A stretch of 64,000 bases of DNA from AP-15 sp963737145 (GCA_963737145.1 CAVTRO010000007.1:372001-436000); one strand, 5' to 3'. Counted from the first letter of the stretch, positions 27,503 through 37,132 are shown. Notes: generated by a model not told the origin, from the sequence alone. Made by a program: numbers and translations.

Positions 27503-27988
27503 GTGCCCAGCTTCGACATCGTTTCGCGGATCGAATTTCCCGAAGTCGACAACGCCCTTGCCGGAATTACCCGCGAGATCGGAACGCGCTTCGACTTCAA
27601 GGGAAGCAAATGCAAGGTCGAGCGTCAGGAGGGCGTGCTCAACGTCATCGCCGACGACGAGCTCAAGCTGAAGCAGATGCACGAATTGTTGAAGGTGCAT
27701 ATGACGCGCCGCAAAGTCGACCCCGCGGCTTTGGATTACAAGACGCCGGAGAAGGGGTCGGGCAACACGCTGAAGCAGACGATTGTGCTGCGCCAAGGCA
27801 TTGATGCCGACCTAGCACGGCAGCTGATCCGCGAAATCAAGGACAGCAAGCTGAAGGTGCAGGTTTCGATCCAGGGGGAAGAACTGCGCGTCACCGGCAA
27901 GAAGCGCGACGATTTGCAGGCGGCGATCGCGGTGGCGCGCGGCATGAAGATCGAGCAGCCGTTGCAATACGTCAATTTCCGCGACTAG
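27503..27988 (+). CDS. yajQ: YajQ-family nucleotide-binding protein
   Basis: Small protein of the YajQ family (UPF0234), 161 residues from GTG 27503 behind GGAGG. Known members bind cyclic di-GMP or nucleic acids and act as effectors with transcription regulators. Seen: PSFDIVSRIEFPEVDNAL at the N-terminus, TRFDFKGSKCKVE, and the ending RDDLQAAIAVARGMKIEQPL. It is a single gene of full length; no regulator partner is adjacent. Confidence 0.93.
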   Translation: MPSFDIVSRIEFPEVDNALAGITREIGTRFDFKGSKCKVERQEGVLNVIADDELKLKQMHELLKVHMTRRKVDPAALDYKTPEKGSGNTLKQTIVLRQGIDADLARQLIREIKDSKLKVQVSIQGEELRVTGKKRDDLQAAIAVARGMKIEQPLQYVNFRD

Positions 27989-28105
27989 GGGCGATCCCGA
28001 TCAGATGAACTGGGGGAGTACCTGACGGTGTATCTGTGCCGTCGGCACCGAGGGGGCTTTTGTCTGGTGCGCCGGAGCCCGGTTGCGTGTTTGACCCGGG
28101 GCGCC

Positions 28106-29668
28106 TCAATGACCCCCATTGGCGGCGGCTTTGATCGTGATGTCTTCGTAGGGCCCGGTATAGGCGTAATCCTTGATCAAATCGAACCCGGACTCTCCGA
28201 CCCGGCGGCCGACGCCGTTGATGAACGCCAATTGCCAGATCGGGGCGACCACTGACTTGTCGTGCACCAGCTGCTGCATTTTTTCGAGGACCGCAGCCCG
28301 CCGCTTATGGTCGAGCTCGGCGGCCTGCTGTGGAGCCAATGCGTCAATATCGGGATAGCTGCCGTACACGTAGGTCCCACCTTTGACGATAAAGGCGTCT
28401 AGACGGGTGGCGGAGTTGCCGAAGGCGCCGCTGCCGCATTGGATGAGGTTCTTGTACGCCTTGTCTCCCCAGCCCTTCAAAAACGCGGCGCGCTCGATTG
28501 GACGCAGGCTAGCGCGAATTCCAACCTCCTGAAGGTTGTTGAGCACTGCTTCGCCGAGGTTCGCATAGGACGAGTCGCAGTAATAATCGCCGGCATCGAA
28601 GCCGCCCGGATGACCCGCCTCGGCGAGCAATTGCTTGGCCTTGACTTGATCGTAAACCGCGGGCGGCGGCTGCCAGTAGAAATCGTAGCTGGCCGGGACG
28701 ATGCTGTTGGTGAGCTTCGAGTAGCCTAGGGTCAGCGCCTCGTTGATCGTCTTGCGGTCGAGGGCAAGATTCGCTGCCTGCCGCACCCGCTCGTCATGCC
28801 AGGGCGATTGCGGGTCCCACTGGTCGGCAAAGTAGAGCCAGAAGGTGGCCGGCGACGCCACCGGCTTGAGGATAAGCCCGGGCGTGCTGCGCAACTCCTC
28901 GGCCAGTTCGCCGCGGATCGAGTAGACGATGTCAACCTCGCCGCGCTTCAGCGCCGCCAGCCGGGTCAATTCTTCCGGGATTACCTTGAACACTAGGCGT
29001 TTTACACTCGGGGGCTTGCGCCAATACTGTTCGAACGCCTCGAACACTAGTTCGACGCCCGGCGTGAACGAGACGAATTTGTAGGGACCGGCGCCGATCG
29101 GCGCCTTTTTGAACCCGTCGTCTCCGACCTTCTCGACGTACTTCTTCGGCACAATCCAGCCGGCGCCGGTGGCCGTCGCGTAAAAGGTCAGAAAATCGGG
29201 CCACGGCGCTTTGAGGTTAAAGCGGACGTGCCGCGGATCGGGAGTTTCGATATTGGCCACCCGGTCCTCCATCAAGGAGTGGGAAGCGCCCCGATAGCGT
29301 TCGAACGAGAATTTGACGTCCTCTGCAGTGACCGGGTCGCCATTGTGGAATTTTGCTCCCTGGCGCAGCACGAAGTCATAGGAGCGCCCGTCCTCGCCCG
29401 CCGAGAATGACTCGGCCAGACACGGCGCCAGCGGCTGGCCTGGCATCGGCTTCACCATCGCGTCGTGCAGCGCATAAAGGATCATGAACGGGGTGATGAG
29501 CCCCGGGGTCTCGGCCGGATCGAACCAGGTCGGAGCGAGCGAGACATGGACGCCCCAGGTCAGCTGCCCCTGCGGCCCGGCGGCGTGCGCCAAGCCCGGA
29601 GCGCCGGCGAGCACACCCAACGCGCTCAGCGCAAATAGCTCCCGCCGGGTCAGCTCGGATTTTGCCAT
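28106..29668 (-). CDS. ABC transporter substrate-binding protein (peptide/nickel type), Tat-exported
   Basis: Periplasmic binding protein of the SBP_bac_5 family, 520 residues. ATG at 29668 follows GGAGGCG and opens a Tat signal (TRRELFALSALGVLAGAPG, cut near AHA). Family blocks: RQGAKFHNGDPVTAEDVKFS, PIGAGPYKF and YCDSSYANLGEAVL. It is strongly similar along its length to the next gene (29753-31287), so they are tandem duplicates. No permease or ATPase genes are next to either copy, so they are orphan receptors or feed a transporter encoded elsewhere. The ligand is unknown. Confidence 0.9.
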   Translation of the reverse strand: MAKSELTRRELFALSALGVLAGAPGLAHAAGPQGQLTWGVHVSLAPTWFDPAETPGLITPFMILYALHDAMVKPMPGQPLAPCLAESFSAGEDGRSYDFVLRQGAKFHNGDPVTAEDVKFSFERYRGASHSLMEDRVANIETPDPRHVRFNLKAPWPDFLTFYATATGAGWIVPKKYVEKVGDDGFKKAPIGAGPYKFVSFTPGVELVFEAFEQYWRKPPSVKRLVFKVIPEELTRLAALKRGEVDIVYSIRGELAEELRSTPGLILKPVASPATFWLYFADQWDPQSPWHDERVRQAANLALDRKTINEALTLGYSKLTNSIVPASYDFYWQPPPAVYDQVKAKQLLAEAGHPGGFDAGDYYCDSSYANLGEAVLNNLQEVGIRASLRPIERAAFLKGWGDKAYKNLIQCGSGAFGNSATRLDAFIVKGGTYVYGSYPDIDALAPQQAAELDHKRRAAVLEKMQQLVHDKSVVAPIWQLAFINGVGRRVGESGFDLIKDYAYTGPYEDITIKAAANGGH

Positions 29669-29752
29669 CGCCTCCTCCATGCAGCCGGCCCTATTTTCGA
29701 GCCTTGCACGCAAGGTAGGTCAGCGATGCGCGGATGTCACGGCTTTCGCGCG

Positions 29753-31287
29753 CTAGGCCCCTTTCAACGTGATGTCCTCGTAAGGGGCGGTGTAGGGGAA
29801 GCGGGGGATCAGGCCGAAGCCCAACTCGCCCACGCGTGGGCCGACGCCGTTGATAAAGGCCAATTGCCAGATCGGCGCGTAAATCGTCCGCTCGTACACC
29901 GCCTGCTGCATTTTGTGCAGGATCGCCTCGCGTTTCTTGTGGTCGAGCTCGATCGCCTGCTGCTGGTAGAGCTCGTCGAGATCGGGGTAGCTGCCATACA
30001 CAAAGACGCCGCCCTTCACGATATGAGCTTCGAGGCGGGTCGCGGCATTGCCAAACGCTCCGGGTCCCGCCTGGATGATGTTCTTGAACGTCTTTTCGGA
30101 AAATCCCTTGATGAAGGCCGCCCGCTCGATCGGCCTGAGCTTTGGCCGGATGCCGACCGCGTGGAGATTGTCGAGAACCGCCTCACCGATGTTTGCGTAG
30201 GACGAGTCGCAAAAGTAATCGCCAGCGTCGAAGCCTTTGGGGTACCCCGCCTCGGCGAGCAGTTGCTTGGCCTTGCCCGGGTCGTAGACCGGAGCCGGCG
30301 GCTGCCAGAAGAACTCGTAATGGTCCGGCACGAGCGGGTTGCCGGTGATCAGCGAATAGCCGAGGGTCAGCGCCTCGTTCGTGCCCTGACGGTCGATCGC
30401 CAGACTGGCGGCTCGCCGCACGCGCTCGTCGTGCCACGGCGATTTCGGATCCCACTGGTCGGGGAAATAGAGGCAGAACACGCCCTGCACGACCGCGGGC
30501 TTCAGGGTGAGTCCCGGGGTGCGCTGAAGTTCCTCGGCGAGCTCGCCGCGGATCGAATAGACGATGTCGATCTCGCCGCGTTTGAGAGCGGCCAGCCGCG
30601 TGCTTTCGTCGGGGATCACCTTGAAGACCAGCCGCTTCACATTGGGCGGCTTGCGCCAATACTGGTCGAAGGCCTCCAATACCAGCTCGATGCCCGGATT
30701 GAACGAAACGAATTTGTAGGGCCCGGCGCCGATCGGGGCCTTCTTGAACCCCTCGTCCCCGACTTTCTCGACGTACTTCTTGGGCACGATCCAGCCGGCG
30801 GCTGTGGCGCTGGCATAGAAAGTCAGGAAGTCCGGCCACGGCCGTTTGAGCTTGAAACGCACGTGCCTTGCGTCGGGGATTTCCACCGCCGCGACCCGCT
30901 CCATCATCAGGTCGTGCGAGGCTCCGCGATAGCGTTCGAATGAGAATTTGACGTCCTCGGCCGTCACCGGTTCGCCATTGTGGAACAGCGTTCCCTGGCG
31001 CAGCGTGAAATCATAGGTCAGACCGTCTTCGGACGCCGACCACGCCTCCGCGAGGCTCGGCGCCGGCGACTGGCCCGGCATCAGTTTCACCATCGCGTCG
31101 TGCAGCGCGTAAAGCACCATGAACGGCGTGATGATCCCCGAGACGTCCGCCGGGTCGAACCACACCGGGGCAAGCGACACGTGCACCCCCATGTCAGCTG
31201 GCCGTCCGGTCCTGCGGCAATGGCCGAGCCAGGGGCACCGGCGACCAGGCCGAGCGCGGCGAGAGTGAGAAGGTCGCGGCGTCTCAT
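29753..31287 (-). pseudogene. Paralogous ABC substrate-binding protein, frameshifted after the signal peptide
   Basis: Second SBP_bac_5 binding protein, tandem paralogue of 28106-29668. ATG at 31287 opens a Tat signal (MRRRDLLTLAALGLVAGAPG) and reads to GPDGQLTWG. The rest (VHVSLAPVWFDPADVSG onward, 480 residues) is in another frame. The break is in a run of five C at 31186-31190 (plus strand); a sixth base restores the reading exactly as in the paralogue. The body is otherwise undamaged, so this may be a one-base sequence error or a very recent mutation. Confidence 0.85.
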
Positions 31288-31481
31288 GCCGGTAGTGTCC
31301 GCATAGGGGGCAAGCTTGTCGCGACCGCGCACAAACGACTGCATCTCCTCCTCCAACGCAGACGCCTCGTATTGCTGGGCTTGTCCCGACTTTAGACCAG
31401 CTTTTGAACAAGTGTCTCCCGCATTCTTCCAATCTATGGCAATGGCTCGCAAATCCAGATTTGGATCGCTATTTTCGCGAG

Positions 31482-31670
31482 ATGAAGGTAAGGGAAGTTG
31501 TGCGGTTGCTCTATGACGACGGCTGGTATTTGGTCGCGACCAGGGGAAGTCATCGTCAGTTCAAGCATCCGGCGAAATCTGGCCGGGTCACGGTTGCCGG
31601 CAAGCCCGGCGATCATCTAGCCGCCGGAACCCTCGGCAGCATTCTCAAGCAGGCCTGCCTCAAGCAATGA
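31482..31670 (+). CDS. hicA: HicA-family mRNA interferase toxin
   Basis: Toxin of a HicAB type II toxin-antitoxin pair; a small double-stranded-RNA-binding-fold ribonuclease that cleaves mRNA. From ATG 31482 it has 62 residues; upstream in-frame starts give a tail without homology. Diagnostic features are DDGWYLVATRGSHRQFKHP with the catalytic His in GSHRQF, and GRVTVAGKPGDHLAAGTL. It is 7 bases upstream of hicB and surely co-transcribed. Free toxin is normally neutralised by HicB. Confidence 0.93.
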   Translation: MKVREVVRLLYDDGWYLVATRGSHRQFKHPAKSGRVTVAGKPGDHLAAGTLGSILKQACLKQ

Positions 31671-31677
31671 GGAATCC

Positions 31678-31890
31678 ATGCGATATGCGGTAGTTATTGA
31701 AAAGACCGAGAACAATTATTCGGCTTATGTGCCGGATTTGCCCGGATGCATCGCCACAGGTGCGACGGTCGAGGAAGCAGAGCAGCTAATTAGGGAAGCA
31801 ATAGAATTCCATTTGACGGGTTTGCGGGAAGACGGGGTGCCAATTCCGCAGCCGTCAAGTCAGGTCGAATATATCGAGGTGGCCGCATGA
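31678..31890 (+). CDS. hicB: HicB-family antitoxin
   Basis: Antitoxin partner of the preceding HicA. It has 70 residues with the HicB partial RNase-H fold: MRYAVVIEKTENNYSAYVPD, LPGCIATGATVEEAEQLI and EAIEFHLTGLREDG. There is no C-terminal DNA-binding domain, so autoregulation must differ from long HicB proteins. A decayed second hicB copy lies at 34171-34317. Confidence 0.93.
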   Translation: MRYAVVIEKTENNYSAYVPDLPGCIATGATVEEAEQLIREAIEFHLTGLREDGVPIPQPSSQVEYIEVAA

Positions 31891-31994
31891 TCATCGCCAA
31901 TTCTCGGTAATTAGCCGCGAGCGCAGCCGGCTTCGCGCCAGGCGGCAATTGGGCTAGGATGCCGCGCAAGGCATCACCGCCGGGGGAGAGCGCC

Positions 31995-33050
31995 ATGGCC
32001 GCCGACCGCAGCAATCCGATCGTCCACTTCGTCGGCAGCATCCCGTTGCCGGACGCCGAAGCCGTGTTCCGCACACTCGCCGAAGCGGCTGGGCCTTATC
32101 TGCTGCGCCTGCCCGACGGCGAGACCGGCATCCGCAAGACCTGGATCCGCTTTTTGCAGCAGGTCCTCGCGGAAAACCCGGCGATCGAGGTCGCCACCGA
32201 TGTGCCGCCCTTCAAGTTCACGCAATGGGACGGCAAGGTGCTGCGCGAAATCCCGCGGCTTCGCATCAAGCCCGGCGCTACGCCCGATCCCAGCACATTC
32301 AAAACCGGGTATGCCGAAATGGCGATAGCGTCCTGGAGCTTGTTCGAGCAGCTACAGACGGCCGGCGTAATTCCCGCGAACGTGAAGTTCCAGGTCTCGC
32401 TCCCGACGCCGATCGCGCCGACCTACAACAACATGGTGCCGGCGGACCGGCCGACGCTGTTGCCTGCGTTGACGGAGCACCTGATCGGCGAGGTCGGGAC
32501 GATCGCCGGAGCAATCCCGAATGACCGCCTCGCCGTGCAGTGGGATGTGTGCCAGGAAGTGTTGGCCTGGGAGGGCTATTACGAAGAGGGACCAGTCGAT
32601 TTCCGCAGCGAAACACTTGCAGTCTTGACCGAAATCGGCGACGCGGTGCCCGCCGCGATCGAGCTCGGCTATCATCTCTGCTACGGCAGCCCGGCCGACG
32701 AGCACTGCGTCCAGCCCAAAAACACGGGCATCATGATCGAGATGGCCAATGCGATCGGCAGCAAGGTCAAGCGCCCGATCCAGTTCTTCCACATACCGGT
32801 GCCCAAGAGCCGGACCGATGACGGCTATTTCGCGCCACTCGAAAATCTACGCCTGGGTCCGGATACCGGGCTTTATCTCGGCCTCATTCATCACAACGAC
32901 GCGCAAGGCGATGCGGCCCGGCTGACCGCGGCGCGGCGCCATGCCCGGGTCGACGGCGTCGCCACGGAATGCGGCATGGCGCGCGGCGATCCGGCGCGGC
33001 TGCCCGCGCTCCTGGCCGCGCACGTCCGCGCCGCCCAACTCGCGGCTTAG
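31995..33050 (+). CDS. MetE/UROD-superfamily protein of unknown function
   Basis: Protein of 351 residues from ATG 31995 behind GGGGAGAG. The pattern resembles the cobalamin-independent methionine synthase C-terminal/UROD TIM-barrel superfamily: FVGSIPLPDAEAVFRTL, YLLRLPDGETG, LAVQWDVCQEVLAW and ELGYHLCYGSPADEHCVQ. Candidate zinc ligands are the His/Cys in YHLCYG and a Cys near the end (VATECGMARGDP). It is not a full MetE (about 750 residues). The substrate is unknown. Single gene. Confidence 0.6.
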   Translation: MAADRSNPIVHFVGSIPLPDAEAVFRTLAEAAGPYLLRLPDGETGIRKTWIRFLQQVLAENPAIEVATDVPPFKFTQWDGKVLREIPRLRIKPGATPDPSTFKTGYAEMAIASWSLFEQLQTAGVIPANVKFQVSLPTPIAPTYNNMVPADRPTLLPALTEHLIGEVGTIAGAIPNDRLAVQWDVCQEVLAWEGYYEEGPVDFRSETLAVLTEIGDAVPAAIELGYHLCYGSPADEHCVQPKNTGIMIEMANAIGSKVKRPIQFFHIPVPKSRTDDGYFAPLENLRLGPDTGLYLGLIHHNDAQGDAARLTAARRHARVDGVATECGMARGDPARLPALLAAHVRAAQLAA

Positions 33051-33128
33051 GCGCAGCTGATCGTCCATCGAGCACGTCGGCTAGCTTGTCGAAATCGGCG
33101 TCGTCGAGGGCGGACCGCGTTTTGCGGG

Positions 33129-33689
33129 TTAGCCGGCTGTCGAGACCCGCACGCGTGCCGGATTGCCAAAGGCGGTAGCCCCGGCAGGCACATCGCGGGT
33201 GACCACGCTGCCCCCGCCGATCAGCGCGTCATCACCGATCGAAACGCCCGGCAGGATGATTGCTCCCGCGCCGATCCACACATTGCGCCCGATGCGTACC
33301 GGGCGGCCAAACTCCAGCCCGGCGGCTCGCCCCGCCGGGTCGCGCGGATGGTCGGCTGCCACGATCTGCACCCCCGGCCCGATCTGCGTGCGGTCGCCGA
33401 TGGTGACCTCCACGACATCAAGGATCACGCAGTTGAAGTTCAGGAACACGCCAGCCCCCAGCCGAATGTTGAAGCCGTAGTCGCAATGGAAGGGCGGCCG
33501 GATCACGGCGCCGTCGCCGACAGCGGCGAGGCGTTCTATCAACAGGTTGCGCCGCTCGGAGGGGGCCATGTCGAGTGCAGCGTTGTAGCGCGCGAGCCAA
33601 CTGTGCGTTGCCGCCAACTCTGCCTGGATTTCGGATGCGCTGGCGTCGTACAGCTCCCCGGCAAGCATCTTGTCCTTCTCCGTGGGCAT
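33129..33689 (-). CDS. Sugar O-acetyltransferase (maltose/galactoside acetyltransferase family)
   Basis: Left-handed beta-helix acetyltransferase of 186 residues that moves acetyl from acetyl-CoA to a sugar hydroxyl. N-terminal cap: KMLAGELYDASASEIQ. Hexapeptide region: RPPFHCDYGFNIRLG, GVQIVAADHPRD with the catalytic His, IGRNVWIGAGAIILPG and GSVVTRDVPAG. It is complete and alone, and could act in sugar detoxification or glycan decoration. Confidence 0.9.
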   Translation of the reverse strand: MPTEKDKMLAGELYDASASEIQAELAATHSWLARYNAALDMAPSERRNLLIERLAAVGDGAVIRPPFHCDYGFNIRLGAGVFLNFNCVILDVVEVTIGDRTQIGPGVQIVAADHPRDPAGRAAGLEFGRPVRIGRNVWIGAGAIILPGVSIGDDALIGGGSVVTRDVPAGATAFGNPARVRVSTAG

Positions 33690-34170
33690 CGTTCATCCTT
33701 GCTTACGGTTCACCCTGCAGTGACCCGGAGAATGAGGAGTTTATCGGATCGAGCATCGATCTCATCGTTGTCCGGCAATCCACCCTTGTAACTCGCGTTC
33801 GAGGCCTCATAGCGAGAGGAGGTGAAACGGCTCACCCGAAAGTAGCCACAATGGGATGATAGTGCTTGGCCAGTTGCTCTGGTATCTGTAGAGAATCTTT
33901 TGTGCGCGTAACTGTACCTACTTTCAAGCGGGCCGCGCTCTGCCTCGTTTGCTAATATTACAGGGGGAAGAATCAGCCAGGATCAGCGGTTTTGCCGGCT
34001 GTTGTTTCGGCGATCGGGGAACAAAAAAGCGAAGATGTCTACGATGATGGCCCGTGCCCTCGCTGTTTTGCGCTGCACTTAACAGCGGTATCAGCGAGCG
34101 CGCACAATTCTGCACATGTCGTGAGCGGCTCTAACTCTAACAGGTCAAGCCCCGCCGCGGTCCTGCCCGT
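33690..34170. other. Intergenic region with no recognised gene
   Basis: About 480 bases, less GC-rich than its surroundings (33780-34130). No ORF with a recognisable product. A stretch near 34030 reads DVYDDG in one frame, faintly like the hicA core, but this is too short to call. The hicB remnant follows directly. Confidence 0.45.
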
Positions 34171-34317
34171 ATTGTGGCCACCACCGGCGCGACGGTACAG
34201 GAGACCGAGCCACTGATCCGCGAGGCTATAGCATTACACCTGACTGGCTTGCAGGAAGACAGGCTGCCGATACCGCAAACTTCGAGCCTGGTCGAAAGTT
34301 TCGAGTTTGTGGCTTAG
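34171..34317 (+). pseudogene. hicB: hicB remnant (C-terminal part)
   Basis: Reading from 34171 gives IVATTGATVQETEPLIREAI, then LHLTGLQEDRLPIPQTSS and a TAG stop at 34315-34317. This is collinear with residues 25-70 of the intact HicB at 31678-31890. There is no start codon and the preceding LPGC segment is broken by a small deletion. It overlaps the aminotransferase stop on the other strand by four bases. It is evidence of a second, lost HicAB module. Confidence 0.75.
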
Positions 34318-35633
34318 GAGGCGATGGCCTCAAAGAGCGGCGCGCGGGTCTGCGCGAATTCGTCGACGGCGTCGGCGAGGTTGTCGAAATCGGCGTCATC
34401 GAGGGCGATCGACAACGCGAACATGCCGCGCTTGGCGAACCAAGCGCCACACGCGAGGAGATCGAAATAGAAGAGATCGCGCAGTGCGGCGTTGCCGCGT
34501 TCAGCGTCGTCCTGTGAGCGGATCGGGCCATCGGTCATGTGCACTGCGATCATCGAGCCGAGCCCGGTGAACTGCATTGCGAGCCGATGCCGGCGCGCCA
34601 CTGCATTGAGCCGCTCGCGCAGGCGATCGCCCGCGGCGTTGAGGGCGCGGGCGCGCTCGGGCGTGTAGATCTCGGTCAGACCGGCAAGCCCGGCATTCAT
34701 CGTCAATACATTGTTGTTGAAGGTGCCGGCGTGCTGGAAGGCGTCCGGCCGGCGCGGGTCGAAGCGTTCCATCAAATCGGCGCGCCCGCCAAAGGCGCCA
34801 AAGCTCATGCCGCCGCCGACATATTTGCCCAATGTCGTCAGATCGGGCAATATGCCGTGCGCTTCCTGCAAACCGCCAGGCGCCAAGCGCGAGGTCATGA
34901 CCTCGTCGAAGATCAACAGCGCCCCGGTTTCGTCGGCTATTGCGCGCAAACCGGCGAGAAACGAGCGATCCGCCGGGATACAGCCGGTGGTGCCCTGCAT
35001 CGGCTCGATCAGGATCGCAGCCAGTTCGTTGCGGTGAGGCTGCACCAACTCCTCGACCGCCGCGAGGTCATTGTACTTGCCGAGCAGATACTCGAACGGT
35101 GCGTTGAGCGCACTGCCGTGGCCACGGAAATAAAACACCCCGCCGTGGTAGCCGCCCTTGAAGACCAGGACTTTCGGCCGGCTGGTGATCGCCCGCGCGG
35201 CACTGACCGCCATCAGATTGGCCTCGGTGCCGGAGTTCGTGAAGCGTACCAGCTCGATCGATGCGAAGCGCCCGCAGATTGCCGCGGCAAAGCGCGCCTC
35301 GGTCGCATTGTGCGCGCCGAAATTGAGCCCCTGATCGAGCGCCGCCTCGATCGCCGTGCGGATTATCGGGTGCGAATGGCCAAAGATGCCGGCGGTGAAC
35401 TCACTGAGGAAATCGACATATTCGTGCCCGTCGACGTCCCACAGCCGCGCTCCCTCGCCGTGCGCCATCGTCAACGGGAACGGATCGACATGGATCGCCG
35501 AGCGCGTGTTGCCGCCGGGCATCGCGGCGCAGGCCTCGCGATGCTGCGCCAGGCTCTTCGGGTTGCGCTCGCGGTAGAGGCCTTCCGCCTCGGCCAGCGC
35601 CGCCGCGATATCGATGTTAGCCCGGGTAGGCAC
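34314..35633 (-). CDS. Class III aminotransferase (glutamate-1-semialdehyde aminomutase-like)
   Basis: PLP-dependent aminotransferase of 439 residues. Start GTG at 35633 lies inside the end of the dioxygenase gene (17-base overlap), so translation is coupled. Seen: MPGGNTRSAIHVDPFPLTM, NSGTEANLMAVSAARA, KGGYHGGVFYFRG, the PLP-Asp block IFDEVMTSRLAPGG and the Schiff-base Lys in TLGKYVGGGMSFGAFGG. It resembles HemL but operon context and the divergent N-terminus argue for another amino or keto substrate. Last gene of a three-gene operon with a TauD-type dioxygenase and a cupin. Confidence 0.88.
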   Translation of the reverse strand: MPTRANIDIAAALAEAEGLYRERNPKSLAQHREACAAMPGGNTRSAIHVDPFPLTMAHGEGARLWDVDGHEYVDFLSEFTAGIFGHSHPIIRTAIEAALDQGLNFGAHNATEARFAAAICGRFASIELVRFTNSGTEANLMAVSAARAITSRPKVLVFKGGYHGGVFYFRGHGSALNAPFEYLLGKYNDLAAVEELVQPHRNELAAILIEPMQGTTGCIPADRSFLAGLRAIADETGALLIFDEVMTSRLAPGGLQEAHGILPDLTTLGKYVGGGMSFGAFGGRADLMERFDPRRPDAFQHAGTFNNNVLTMNAGLAGLTEIYTPERARALNAAGDRLRERLNAVARRHRLAMQFTGLGSMIAVHMTDGPIRSQDDAERGNAALRDLFYFDLLACGAWFAKRGMFALSIALDDADFDNLADAVDEFAQTRAPLFEAIAS

Positions 35634-36585
35634 GGCGGCCGTGATCGCGCAGCCACAGGCGGACGAGATGGCGCCTGCGGTCGGGGTTCGGGTCATCGAT
35701 GAAGGCAGTTCGGCTGTGACCGAGCGCGCGGTTGTCGACGAACTGGATCTGCCCCGGCTCGAGGTCGAAATCAATCGACAGTTCGGCTTCGTCAAAGATA
35801 TCGAGCATTGCGGCGATCGCGGCCTCACCGTCGCGGTCGATCGGCTCGCCCCGCAACACATATCCGCCGTCGATCTGGTGGGCGCTGAACCGCGCCTTCG
35901 GTTCCCCGGCGTTCTCGAATATCGGCGCGGAGAATATCGGGCTCTCGCCCGGCCGAAATTCGCGTTGCCGGTCGAACCAGAAATCCCGGTAAAGCCGCTC
36001 CAGCCGGTCCGGGCGGCGCTCCCGCACGGTGTTGTGGACGGTATGAAAGCTGATGACCCGGCTGTGCCCGCCGCTTTGCGCCTGGCGGAGGCAGAGCAGA
36101 CCGACATAGTCGGGCGGCGTGTCGTTATAGGCGTTGTCGTTGTGAAAGCGGATCTCGATGTTGGTCTTGTCCGGGCGGATGCCCGATCCGGGGAGCGCCT
36201 GCTGCCCGGTATCCAGCACGTCGTAGATCATCGTGCTGTCGAGTTTCTGCGCCACGGGCCGCGACACCATGCTGGACAACAGCCAATAGATAGCCGTCGC
36301 ATCGGCTGTGTCCAATTCGGCCATCGGCAGGCGGTCGATAATCGCGAAGCGCCGGCCGTGATCCAGCATCTCGCGGACCCGCGCCATCTCCCTTCGGCAA
36401 GCCGGCATCGCAAAATCGTCCGGGGTGCGCAGGATCGTCGGCAATGGAAACGCCCTGATCTCATCGGCTGCCCGGCATATTTCGTCGAGACAGGCGGCGG
36501 AGAGATCGACCCGGTACTCCTTGGGGTGGACGTCGCGGCGCGTCCAGACACTCGGCCCTTCGATCGGCATGTCGACTTGCGTCAT
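35617..36585 (-). CDS. TauD/TfdA-family 2-oxoglutarate/Fe(II) dioxygenase
   Basis: Non-haem iron hydroxylase of 322 residues from ATG 36585. The facial triad is visible: HNDNAYND near 144 (H-x-D) and the distal His in RRRHLVRLWLRDHG near 308, where Arg also binds 2-oxoglutarate. A jelly-roll segment DLEPGQIQFVDNRALGHSR precedes it. It probably hydroxylates a carboxylate-containing small molecule in the same pathway as the adjoining aminotransferase. It follows the cupin gene by 5 bases. Confidence 0.87.
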   Translation of the reverse strand: MTQVDMPIEGPSVWTRRDVHPKEYRVDLSAACLDEICRAADEIRAFPLPTILRTPDDFAMPACRREMARVREMLDHGRRFAIIDRLPMAELDTADATAIYWLLSSMVSRPVAQKLDSTMIYDVLDTGQQALPGSGIRPDKTNIEIRFHNDNAYNDTPPDYVGLLCLRQAQSGGHSRVISFHTVHNTVRERRPDRLERLYRDFWFDRQREFRPGESPIFSAPIFENAGEPKARFSAHQIDGGYVLRGEPIDRDGEAAIAAMLDIFDEAELSIDFDLEPGQIQFVDNRALGHSRTAFIDDPNPDRRRHLVRLWLRDHGRRAYPG

Positions 36586-36590
36586 TTCGC

Positions 36591-37070
36591 TCAACCGTGT
36601 TTGTGGATGGGGTCGATCCAGCGTACCTCCTGCGGGCGCTCGACCGGCTCGATGTCGAGGTTGACGACGACCGCCTCGTTGTCGCTGCGCACCAAGACGC
36701 ATTCGAGCGTCTCCTCGGTCGATGCGTTGATCTCCTGGTGCGGAACATAGGGCGGCACAAAGATGAAATCGCCGGGACCCGCTTCTGCGACATATTCCAA
36801 TTGCTCACCCCAGCGCATCCGGGCGCGGCCTTTGAGGACATAGATCACGCTCTCGAGGTGCCCGTGGTGATGCGCCCCGGTCTTGGCGTTGGGATGGATT
36901 TTGACCGTACCGGCCCAGATCTTCTGGGCCCCGACCCGAGCGAGGTTGATCGCTGCGGCCCTGTCCATGCCTGGTGTCTGCGCGGTATTGGGGTCGAGCT
37001 GGTCGCCCGGGATCACCTTGACGCCGTGCGTCTTCCAATCGATCGGTTGGTGCTCGCGCTGCTCGTTCAC
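36591..37070 (-). CDS. Cupin-domain protein
   Basis: Single-domain cupin of 159 residues, first gene of the cupin-dioxygenase-aminotransferase operon. Motif 1 is KTGAHHHGHLESVIYVLKG with three candidate His ligands, and motif 2 is DFIFVPPYVPHQEINAS with the fourth. The N-terminus has no signal. It may be a dioxygenase, isomerase or sensor for the pathway intermediate. Its promoter lies in the 130-base divergent gap with the DOPA-dioxygenase-like gene. Confidence 0.85.
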   Translation of the reverse strand: MNEQREHQPIDWKTHGVKVIPGDQLDPNTAQTPGMDRAAAINLARVGAQKIWAGTVKIHPNAKTGAHHHGHLESVIYVLKGRARMRWGEQLEYVAEAGPGDFIFVPPYVPHQEINASTEETLECVLVRSDNEAVVVNLDIEPVERPQEVRWIDPIHKHG

Positions 37071-37132
37071 GTCCGCTCCACTCCTGTGCAGTGGCCGATC
37101 TTATCATGCCTTGCCAAGTGTGTTCACAACTC

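Noticed and set aside
33900..34100. hicA remnant preceding the hicB relic
   Set aside because: Only a six-residue likeness (VYDDG) in one frame, below what can be supported.
34314..36107. A 597-residue aminotransferase starting at 36107
   Set aside because: The first 158 codons are Ser/Arg-rich and antiparallel-frame to the dioxygenase coding sequence; the homologous protein begins at GTG 35633.
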